This document shows positions 1-12,100 of a stretch of DNA of 64,000 bases, piece after piece. Source of the stretch: Nemertoderma westbladi (lineage: Eukaryota; Xenacoelomorpha; Nemertodermatida; Nemertodermatidae); contig JAUCBJ010007533.1 of NCBI GenBank assembly GCA_032718475.1, positions 1 through 64,000 on the forward strand, given 5' to 3'. The notes under the pieces were generated by a model. The model was not told where the DNA came from. It did not search any database and worked only from the letters and a program-made list of their open reading frames with translations. Positions within the stretch are counted from its first letter, which is position 1. Each line of letters starts with the position of its first letter. The position numbers and the translations under genes were made by a program.

Positions 1-116
1 CTGATGATACAGCTAGCAATGTATGGGGTTGCTTATTGACTATAGTGTGCATTCTGGTTTGTTATTTAAGTATTATTTTCAAATTGTTATTATAATTCCA
101 CTGTCCTGGTTTGCAG

Positions 117-3100
117 GTCAGACAGACGGTTACAAAGGAGACAGATCGTCGACATTGACACCCGGAAACCGAATGTCTGGCGTCCCGGACGCAGCTGCAT
201 CCCCCAAAAGAGACACCCCCCAGCGGGCCTTTCTGGATGTCCGAAGCGCCTCCATGCAAAATCAGAGTAAAATTAACCCGGATATTTTATCGGTTATAGG
301 TGAGTTGATAACGTTTCGTCATATTAAATCACCCGAGCTGTCTCACTAAATCGCCCGGGGTATCTCACAAAATGGCCCGGGCTATCTCTCTAAATCGCCC
401 GGGCTATCTCACTAAATGGCCCGGGGTATCTCACTAAATCGCCCTGGGTTTTTTACTAAATGGCCCGGGCTATCTCTCTAAATCGCCCGGGCTATCTCAC
501 TAAATTGCCCGGGTATCTCACTAAATCGCCCGGGGTATCTCACAAAATGGCCGGGCTATCTCTCTAAATCGCCCGGGCTATCTCACTAAATGGCCCGGGG
601 TATCTCACTAAATCGCCCTGGGTTTCTCACTAAATGGCCCGGGCTATCTCTCTAAATCGCCCGGGCTATCTCACTAAATGGCTCGGGTATCTCACTAAAT
701 CGCCCGGGCTATCTCACTAAATGGCCCGGGGTATCTCTCTAAATCGCCTGGGCTATCACACTAAATCGCCCGGGCTATATCATGTTACTTACTAACGTAA
801 CTCGGACACCAAGTTCTAACTAAGTTACATGTGTCTGTCTGGGCGAGGAAAAAATCTTAAAGGAATATTCAATTCGAACTTCATTGTGCAATTTAAACAA
901 TTAATTAATTGTACAGAAAGATACAACACACGGTAAATATGGTAATTACGAATACATTAGACTGACTTCTCAGACATTGAATGTTGGGCGGTTCTACTGA
1001 ATTAACCAATGTCCTGGTCTATATCCGTACCCAACATTTTTTTAAATGAATTCCTGAAAAACAAGATTAGCACAATGATTAATCTTGGATTTCATAACAT
1101 TAGGATCAATTATAATAGCCATTATTATTTGTTTTGTCTGTTTCGCTTCAGCTGGGGGACAAACTAACCAACTGATGCGGTCTAACACGGGTAGCACCTC
1201 CACTCTAATGAGTCTCTCAACCGCTAACGACTCGTTGGAACGGCCCAAACGAAAGGATTCAGAAGCGACACTCACCTCCAGCAGTTAGTGGTGTTTATTA
1301 AATATTAAATATGTTTATTTTGGTTAGATTTGCACCCCCCACACCTAAACTGAGCCCTCCACTAAACTGAGCCCTCCACTAAACTGAGCCCTCTACTAAA
1401 CTGAGCCCTCCACTAAACTGAGCCCTCCACTAAACTGAGCCCTCCACTAAACTGAGCCCTCCACTAAACTGAGCCCTCCACTAAGCTAAGCCCTCCACTA
1501 AACTGAGCCCTCCACTAAACTGAGCCCTCCACTAAACTGAGCCCTCCACTAAACTGAGCCCTCCACTAAACTGAGCCCTCCACTAAACTGAGCCCTCCAC
1601 TAAACTGAGCCCTCCACTAAACTGAGCCCTCCACTAAACTGAGCCCTCCACTAAACTGAGCCCTCCACTAAACTGAGCCCTCCACTAAACTGAGCCCTCC
1701 ACTAAACTGAGCCCTCCACTAAACTGAGCCCTCCACTAAACTGAGCCCTCCACTAAGCTAAGCCCTCCACTAAACTGAGCCCTCCACTAAACTGAGCCCT
1801 CCACTAAACTGAGCCCTCCACTAAACTGAGCCCTCCACTAAACTGAGCCCTCCACTAAACTGAGCCCTCCACTAAACTGAGCCCTACACTAAAGTGAGCC
1901 CTCCATTAAACTGCCCTACGTTCCATGGCGTAGTTGTTTGCTGGAAAAAACATTTAAATATCCCAAATTTCTTCTTCGCTCTGCAGTTTCACAAATTTCC
2001 CGGAATCTACATTCTTCGACTCTCCGTTTCGAGAAACTGGACAATAACGAGGCTAAAGACATCCTCATGTGTTTCTTGTACATCTGTAAACACGCGTCCC
2101 CGAACGTGATTCTGGGATTCTGGGATAATTGTACGGAATCAGAGCTCGGGGAATTCTTCAGATTGTTAGAGTAAGTCGCTTTATAACTGTTATTTCGGTA
2201 TTATTAAATTAGCCAGTTTTGAACTATTAGATCAGTGGGTTTTGAGCTCTTAGATTGGCATGAATCTAACTGTTAAAGATCAGTCGGTAGCGAGCTGTTA
2301 GATTTGCTTGAATCTATCTGTTAGATCAGTGAGGTTTGAGCTGTTAGATTAGCATGAATCTAAATGGTTAGATCAGTGGGTTTTGAGTTGTTAGATTAGC
2401 ATGAATCTAACTGGTTAGATCAGTGGGTTTCGAGCTGTTAGATTAGCATGAATCTAAATGGTTAGATCAGTGGGTTTTGAGTTGTTAGATTAGCTTGAAT
2501 CTAACTGGTTAGATCAGTGGGTTTCGAACTGTTAGATCAGTGTGTTTTGAGTTGTTAGATTAGCATGAATCTAACTGGTTAGATCAGTGGGTTTCGAGCT
2601 GTTAGATTAGCATGAATCTAACTTGTTAGATCTGTGAGTTTTGAGTTGTTAGATTAGCATGAATCTAACTGGTTAGATCAGTGGGTTTCGAGCTGTTAGA
2701 TTAGCATGAATCTAACTTGTTAGATCTGTGAGTTTTGAGTTGTTAGATTAGCATGAATCTAACTGGTTAGATCAGTGGGTTTCGAGCTGTTAGATTAGCA
2801 TGAATCTAACTTGTTAGATCTGTGAGTTTTGAGTTGTTAGATTAGCATGAATCTAACAGGTTAGATCAGTGGGTTTTGAGCTGTTAGATTAGCATGAATC
2901 TAACTGTTAGATCAGTGGGTTTCGAACTGTTAGATCAGTGAGTTTTGAGTTGTTAGATTAGCATGAATCTAACTGGTTAGATCAGTGGGTTTCGAGCTGT
3001 TAGATTATCATGAATCTAACTTGTTAGATCTGTGAGTTTTGAGTTGTTAGATTAGCATGAATCTAACTGGTTAGATCAGTGGGTTTCGAGCTGTTAGATT

Positions 3101-6100
3101 AGCATGAATCTAACTTGTTAGATCTGTGAGTTTTGAGTTGTTAGATTAGCATGAATCTAACTGGTTAGATCAGTGGGTTTCGAGCTGTTAGATTAGCATG
3201 AATCTAACTTGTTAGATCTGTGAGTTTTGAGTTGTTAGATTAGCATGAATCTAACTGGTTAGATCAGTGGGTTTCGAGCTGTTAGATTAGCATGAATCTA
3301 ACTTGTTAGATCTGTGAGTTTTGAGTTGTTAGATTAGCATGAATCTAACTGGTTAGATCAGTGGGTTTCGAGCTGTTAGATTAGCATGAATCTAACTTGT
3401 TAGATCTGTGAGTTTTGAGTTGTTAGATTAGCATGAATCTAACTGGTTAGATCAGTGGGTTTCGAGCTGTTAGATTAGCATGAATCTAACTTGTTAGATA
3501 TGTGAGTTTTGAGTTGTTAGATTAGCATGAATCTAACTGGTTAGATCAGTGGGTTTCGAGCTGTTAGATTAGCATGAATCTAACTTGTTAGATCTGTAAG
3601 TTTTGAGTTGTTAGATTAGCATGAATCTAACTGGTTAGATCAGTGGGTTTCGAGCTGTTAGATTAGCATGAATCTAACTTGTTAGATCTGTGAGTTTTGA
3701 GTTGTTAGATTAGCATGAATCTAACTGGTTAGATCAGTGGGTTTCGAGCTGTTAGATTAGCATGAATCTAACTTGTTAGATCTGTAAGTTTTGAGTTGTT
3801 AGATTAGCATGAATCTAACTGTTAGATCAGTGAGTTTTGAGCTGTTAGATTAGCTTGAATCTAACTGGTTAGATCAGTGGGTTTCGAACTGTTAGATTAT
3901 TGAGTTTTGAGCTGTTAGATTAGCATGAATCTAACTGGTTAGATCAGTGGGTTTTGAGCTGTTAGATTAGCATGAATCTAACTGGTTAGATCAGTGGGTT
4001 TTGAGGTGTTAGATTGGCATGAATCTAACTGTTAGATCAGTGAGTGTTGAGCTGTTAGATTAGCATGAATCTAACTGGTTAGATCACAGTGAGTTTTGAG
4101 CTGTTAGATTAGCATGAAGCTAACTGGTTAGATCAGTGGGTTTCGAGCTGTTAGATTAGCTTGAATCTAACTGGTTAGATCAGTGGGTTTCGAGCTGTTA
4201 GATCAGTGGGTTTTGAGCTGTTAGATTGGCAAGAATCTAACTGTTAGATGAGTCGGTTTCGAGCTGTTAGGTTAGCATGAAGCTAACTGTTTTAGCGTGT
4301 ATGTATTAGTTTCTTTACTATCATAAGATGTTAAGGATCCCTGCTTATTCTCATTGCTCTGATATCTCGAAAAATTGTTTTTTATTTTAAGTAATTATAT
4401 TTATCTTATTAATAATAATATAGGATAATGTTCATATAATATTCCATACAGAGAGGTACTAACGACTACAGGTTTGGTATCACTTTGTTAAAATTTCCAT
4501 TAGTTGAGGCTATAAAAATAGTTTTTACTTTATCTTATTTCATATCTGTATGGCTCAATTCTTAGCATTCGGTGGATAAAATTAATAACTTTTAATAAAT
4601 CGATAATTATTTACTTTATCTCAATGTTTAATAAATTATTCCCTTTATAATATATATTTCCTGTAGAATTTCGATAGAATTGTTCCAATACACGGGACGC
4701 AAGCAGATTCAGTCTGCTAGCACATCGGAGAAGATATCGACTCCTACCAACCTTATGGAAGAGCGGTCCCGGTCTATGCCTAGCAGGAAGGGTTCAGGGA
4801 CACTGGCTATGCGACTCAGCAGTATAAAGGATGCAGCCGGTGTGAATGCTTTACTGCATGGTGTGTGTCACTAATCACTGTATTGTTTACAGCTGTAATA
4901 TTTATTAATTTAATTATTTATTTAATTATTCAAGGGATTTCTCAAGTGACATTTGCCCACGAGAACGCCTTCCTTTGTAAGGCGAAACCTACCGATCAGC
5001 TGATTACTGATTCCATGCAACCGTCTAGGTCCAGTTGCTGCTTAGTTATTACAAAGTTTGGTCCTTACCGACCAAACGGTTTGGTTTTTTACTGAACCGG
5101 CTTGAATGGATCTAGGACACTCCCCCTCCCGGACACTCCCCCCCCCCCGGACACTTCCCCCCCCCCCCCGGACACTTCCCCCCCGGACACTCCCCCCCCC
5201 CCCAGTTAAAGTTTTAAAATTGATATGGGTGTATCAAAGCAATAAACCAAAGTTAAAGATGGTTACAGGACAAATGTATCCAGACAAGTTTTTTCAAAAT
5301 TATAAAAGAAACATTTTTATAGTCAAATTTTTGTTGTTATTCTTTTGATTTGGGGCTGCCGCCCCCAAACCCCCGCTTCTTTTCTTGGGGGCTGCCGCCC
5401 CCAAATCCCCGCTTCTTTTCTTGGGGGCTGCCGCCCCCAAACCCCCGCTTCTTTTCTTGGGGGCTGCCGCCCCCAAACCCCCGCTTCTTTTCTGGGGGCT
5501 CTCGCCACCAAACCTCGGCATTTCCCTGAGTGCCCGTGGTGAAAGACTTAAGACCACTTTAAAATAATTAATTCATGTTTGTATCATCAGATAATAAATC
5601 AACTAAGCCTAAAGTAGGAGCTGTATTGAATGTTAACCAAATTAATATATAAATTACTACAATATTATATAATTCAACAAAATCCTATTAAAAATATTGC
5701 AAGTAACCAGGAAATTTAATATGTAGTGTGTATAATATCTATATATATAGTATGTATAGTAATATGTATATCAATATGTAATGTAATGCTGAACACAGAA
5801 TACAAGTCGACGCATGTCGATTTTACCCTGGAGAGGTATAATTTTGATTGCAACAATAATATTCATCCCCATCTGCTACAATTTGAAGAAGACTATTACA
5901 TAATAATACCTATAATTAAAACAATTAATTATTATAATTCTATAGTTAATAAAAACAGTATATTATTCGGGGGATGGAATTTATAGGTCATCTAATTAAT
6001 TGTTTAAAGATTAGCAAACAATACGATGTAATTGCATTGATAAAACCCATAAATAAAACTTGGATACAAAATGTAAAATCGGGATGCAAAAGATCACTTT

Positions 6101-9100
6101 CTGAGCTACGAAAGGAAAATTGGATACAACTTATCTGGATACAAGCGGTCCGTTTACCTTACTAAATGAAAAATACGAATGTGCGAAGTTAAGAACAGTC
6201 GGGGGGAAGTGTCCGGGGGGGAGTGTCTGGGGGGGAAGTGTCCTACTTGAACGGGGGGGAACTGTCCGGGGGGAAAGTGTCCGGGGGGGGGAGTGTCTGG
6301 GGGGGAGTGTCTGGGGGGGAAGTGTCCTACTTGAACGGGGGGGAACTGTCCGGGGGGAAAGTGTCCGGGGGGGGAAGTGTCTGGGGGGGAAGTGTCTGGG
6401 GAGAAGTGTCCTACTTGAGCTGGGGGGGAACTGTCCGGGGGGAAGTGTCCTACTTGAGCTGGGGGGGAACTGTCCGGGGGGGAAGTGTCCGAACACCGGC
6501 TTGAATAATGAAATAATTAATTGATTAATATTCCCAAAAGTTATTATTTAAATTTAACATATTTGTATTAATTTGGTTCTGTTGTGTATCTTTTATCTGC
6601 TGTTTGCCTTTCTGTTTTTTAGCGTTTGTTGCTTTACTTCTGATTATTGATGTCTGAATTACTTGACTGTCAGTGTTTCCTATACAGTATCTCTCTCTGT
6701 CACTTTGTCTCTCTTTCAGACTGACTGTTTGTCTGTTAGCTTCTCTTTATCTGTCGGCTTTTTGTCTTTGTATATGTTTATCATTGTGAAGTAGGAATTG
6801 TTTTAATGTTTATGCTACTATTATGGTATAATAATCGTTTTTGTATGATAATTTCAAGGACTCCAGACAGCTGAGAACCCAGAGACACTGCACCGCATGC
6901 AGCTACAAGGGAATATGGCAACCGAAGTTGGGCTAATTGTTCTTGATCTTTTGGATAGATTTACTCTACTATATAAGGTTGGTCTGCAGTTGTTCAAATT
7001 ATTAATTTCCATAATTTTTGTCTGAAAATTCCAGTTTTAAGTATCCTATATATTTTTCAGATGTAATAAAGTTTACAATCCTATCCTATCGATGCTGCCA
7101 TAAAATGCTTTTCATAGAAATATGATTTGTGTGACGGGATCAGATAGAGGATCCCGGTTTATCCGGTGGTTAGATTTATTTACGCGTCCCGCCGTGTGAA
7201 AAGAGTGCGTTAGAGTTCCTGTTGTTAATCGTTCGGTATGTATATAATATAAAATGATATAAAGTATAAGCACAGTTATAGCGAATGCAGTTAGTAATTG
7301 CAGTATACAGACAACATGAATGAATAAACGGCTGAACGGTAATAAAAGTTGCCGTCCTACCCTAACTGAACTGGCTAGCTAATGAGTGAATGAATAACAC
7401 GGTTACTGGTAGTATATTGCACCGGTTGGCCGTATTACACTACTCAGCCGATGCCTTCCCCCCATTGGCTAATAACTCACTTCTCACCCTCCCATCTCCC
7501 TGGGAGTACTTCCCCCCCGCTGCTGTCTCTCTCTCCCTCCCGGAGGTGTAACCTCTGACCCCCGCTGTGTGTGTTCCCTTGGGGCCTATTGTCCCCGCTT
7601 ATTGGGGTGACACGAGGTTGATTGGTAACCAACCTCGTGCTCCCAATATTGCTTAAAACCAACTCTGTGGGCCTGGGTAGCGGAATTGAATACGCTAACA
7701 CTCCCCCCCATGCTATCTTCCCGGTGAGAAGATAGCATCCTCCTCTAGTGCGCTACAATTCCGCTGGATCTCGACGTAGCATCGAGTGTGGGGTGGAACT
7801 ATTTTCCCGGAGCCGGCTTTCCAGGCCGTTCCCTATGGGTATGATATTACTACCCCGTCTTGGTACAACTCTACCTATCTTACACCAAGACATCTGGCGT
7901 CCCGCGTTGGGCCGATCGTGCGCTTCTCCCACACAATTTTGTTTCCCCAACACTTTCACCACTAACTCCCCTCCACTTTCATCCTATCTCTTCCACACTC
8001 CCGGACCTCCTCGTCCCTCACTCTGCCTCTTACTTCTCCCCCCCCCCCCCACACTTGAATTGCACCCACACTCTCTCCGCGCTATCTCCACACCACCTCT
8101 CGCTATCTCTCATCCTGTCAAAAATCTCCTCTCCATTCTCCCCCCGATTCCCATTCTCGCTTTCGTCCCTTACACGATCATTGGGCCCCACACATGAGCG
8201 CTCATGTTGGTGGGAGCCGTCCAAGTCCCGTCCTGTCGCCCTAGTCAATTAATTCCCAGTCCCAGTGGCCATTGGAAAAAGGTTGTGCTCGACTACGGTA
8301 CGTACTTTATAATATATATATGTGAGTTACTTATATAATTATTATAAGGCTATTATTATCATATATTATATTATATGATCGTCCACATGACGCGCCTCAC
8401 TCTCTCGGCCTTTCTCCCCTGGCGACCTCTTCCAGTCGCCTCTCGCCAAATCTATCCGCTTCCAACTTCTCCCACGTGATATATGTATCCACCTCCCAGT
8501 CTGCTAGACGCCGGCTGTTGTATTACACCGACTCGCCCTCCAGCCCCAGGTGGTCTACAGACCTTCGAAGGCCACCCTTGAGGGCTCTTCTGTAGTTCGG
8601 AGGTGATCCTAATATCCTTAATTTTGTTTTAATTTTATTTTTTTTATCCCTATTTGCCCCTGTTCTGTGCTACTACTTCCACGGTCTCTACTCTCTTACT
8701 GCTAACTCTACTAACCCTTCTAGCTCTATTTTCTACTAACTCTTACTATATACTATATTTTATATCCCCCTACCACTAATTCTTGCTACTAACGGTACTC
8801 TACGTACCCTCTTACTAACTAGTTCTACAACTAACTACTACTCTTACTAGCCGGTACTACGTACCCTCTTACTAACTTCCAACTCTACTCTTACTAATCG
8901 GTACTACGTACCCTCTTACTAACTTCTCTAACTCTACTCTTACTAACCGGTACTACGTACCCTCTTACTAACTTCTCTAACTCCACTCTTACTAACCGGT
9001 ACTACGTACCCTCTTACTAACTTCTCTAACTCCACTCTTACTAACCGGTACTACGTACCCTCTTACTAACTTCTCTAATTCCACTCTCACTAACCGGTAC

Positions 9101-12100
9101 TACGTACCCTCTTACTAACTTCTCTAACTCCACTCTTACTAACCAGTACTACGTACCCTCTTACTAACTTCTCTAACTCCACTCTTACTAACCGGTACTA
9201 CATACCCTCTTACTGCTGACTCTTGCTAACTAACTACTTACACTTACTACGTACCTACTACGTACTATTACTTTCTCTTTATTTTTTTATATTTTTATTT
9301 TGTTTGTGGGAAGGGCGTCTCGCCCTCATTCCCACCCCCCTCAGTCCAAGACTTGGACGATTAAACTCTACTAAACCCCACTCTAACTCAACTAAGGTGC
9401 TCCCTCCAACAGGCAACACTTCCCTACAGCCCTCCTGTAGGTCTTCCTGTCTTTCGCAACTATCTTGCCACCTATCCGCACTTCTACCGACCGGACTCTT
9501 CCGTCCTCGTCGGAGTAAGTGCCCACAACTCTCGCCAACCGCCACTGGTTGTTGATGATGGTATCGTCGGTGACGATCACCAGATCACCCTCCTTTAACT
9601 CTCTGTTTGTGTTCCTCCACTTGCTTCTCCTGTGAAGCGTGGGTAGATATTCCTCAACCCACCTCCTCCAATACTCTGCGCTTATCGCCTTAGCGACTTT
9701 CCAACTCTGGCGGGAGTGTATGTCATCTGGGTCTACACCCCGCATATTGATGGTCGCTGGCCTTTCCATTAGAAAATGGCTGGGCGTCAGCACGTCTAAT
9801 GACTCAGGGTCATCATTTTCTGGATATAGCGGTCTGCTATTAATGATACCCTCACACTTCGCTAGTACCGTTCTTAGTACGTCCTCCGTAACCATGTGGG
9901 TGTTCATCAACTTCGTCATCAGACGCTTCGATCTACCCACGAGTCTCTCGACGGATCCTAGGGTATGCGGAGCATACGGCGTCCTCCTCTCCCACTTCAC
10001 TTGTCGTTTTCTCATGGCTGCCCTGACTTCCTCCCCTTCCAGGATATCCAAGGCCTCTGCCATCTCGTTCTCTGCCCCCACAAAGTTGGTCCCGTTGTCG
10101 GAGTATATTACTGCGATCGTCCCACCTTTGCGGTCTCTAAACCTTTCTAGGGCATTAATGAATGCCGATGCGGTTGCATCTTGGGCGAGTTCTATCCCTA
10201 CCGCCCGCGTGTTGTTACATACGAAGATGATACCGTAGCGTTTCTCCGTGTGCCGCATCACCTTAATCTTTATCGGCCCGAACATATCCACACCGCAATG
10301 CGTAAATGGCGGGTCGTGCTGTCTCACCCTACTGGCCGGTAGTGGCGCCATCTCCTGTATAGCTCACTCCTTCTTAGCTCGTCGGCAGGTCTGGCACTGC
10401 CCCACTACCGCCTTTACCTTCTTCCTCAGTTGCTTGACCCAAAAGGTCCTTCGTATCTCCGTGAGGGTCCAGTTAGTGCCCCCGTGCAATATCGACTTGT
10501 GGGAGTCCCAGATAATCTGGTGGACTATTGGCGATCCAGTCGGGATGATGATGGGCTTTGGCGGTATTACAATGCTGTTGTTGTTCAATACCCTAGAGTT
10601 CATTACTAGGATCCCGTCATCATTAAGTTGTGGTGACAGCGCGATCAGCTCGCTGTCCCGTCGGAGATGCTGTTGTTTACCGATGCGTCCCACCTCGTCG
10701 CCGTAGTTCTTCCTCTGCTCGTAGCGGATGACTGCTTTGGCCGCTCCCTCCAGATCTATGGTTGTTCTAATCTTTACGTCTTTGCCAACTCCCTTGAGGA
10801 AATCCCCGAAGGCTCTCCAGTACGCCACTAATTTCTTGGTCTTGTACCAACTAGAGCTGTAGCTGAGGAGTTTATCCGTCGGGTTATCGCACAGTTCTCC
10901 CTGTTTTGGTTGCACGTCCCCTATCTCCCTCACCATCTGGCTATAGATCTCTTCTCCCCCTGAATCTCCCTCTTCCTCCTTTAACGCTACTTCTCCTGAG
11001 CCCGGGTCCACCTTTCTCATCGGCGGCCAGGCCCCCTTATCGCTCAGAAACTGTGGCCCGTGTTGCCACAATACTTCCTTTTTAAAGAAAGTGTGGCGTG
11101 CCACGCCCCTCGATAACAAGTCCGCTGGGTTCTCGTCCATTGGGCAGTAGTGCCACCTTTCTAATTCTGTGGTCGTCCTTATTTCGTCCACCCTATTTGC
11201 GACGAATATAGGGTATCTCGTCCTCTCGTTATGTAGCCAGCCAAGCACTACCATGGAATCCGTCCAATAGTGTGTCTCCACTATGTTGGGAATAACTTCC
11301 ATTAAGTAGGCTGTGGCCCTAACTCCTAACCTCGCAGCTGTCAATTCGAGTTTCGGAACCAATGCTGAATCTGGTGGCGTCGACTTCGCCTTGCTAAAGG
11401 CGAGTCTGGGCTTGTGAGCCCCCTCTCGTTGTACTAAATAGAGTGCCGCTCCGTATGCCTCTAATGACGCATCGGAGAACATGTGCAGATCCAGATTCGT
11501 CATGTCCCCATCTGGGAAATACACTCGTAGCATGCTGTATGTTCCCATCTGCTCCAAACTCTCTGTCCATTTACACCACTGCTTTCTGATCTCTTCTGGT
11601 ACCTCTGCGTCCCACTCGTCCTTCAGTTTGTATACTCTCTTGAGTATCTGTTTCCCCGTGACTAACAATGGGGATGCTAGGCCTAGGGGATCGTATATCC
11701 TCGCTATGTACGACACATAATCTGCGCCCTCCTGGCTTAATTGGTACTTCAGCTCGTCCGCCTCTCTGTTCCACACGATCCCCAGTGCCTTCTGTTGGGA
11801 CTCTATTCGTTTGTTCGCCATGTCCTGTCCCTTGGCTGTCATGGGATTATCCATGGTCGATCCTGGTCTCTCATCCTTTATCGCCTCGATAAATTCCTCT
11901 GAACTGGACTGGAATTTGGTTAGGTTAAAGCCGGATCCTTTAAGGATGTCGCGAACCTCGCGCCCTGTGTCCAGTAGTTCCTTAACCGTGTTTCCAGACT
12001 CCATCCCGTCGTCTACATAGAAGCCGCGTCGAATCATATCGACGGCCCTAGCGCTGTATTTATCTTTCTTTCCCTCTACTGTGTCTCTTACGGCCATAGT

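Noticed and set aside
322-1915. Possible CRISPR-like arrays (short regular repeats)
   Set aside because: Units are directly adjacent with no unique spacers, and the context is a eukaryotic intron.
5106-6524. Pro- and Gly-rich ORFs in the foldback arms and core
   Set aside because: They are translations of C/G runs and of the 36-bp repeat.
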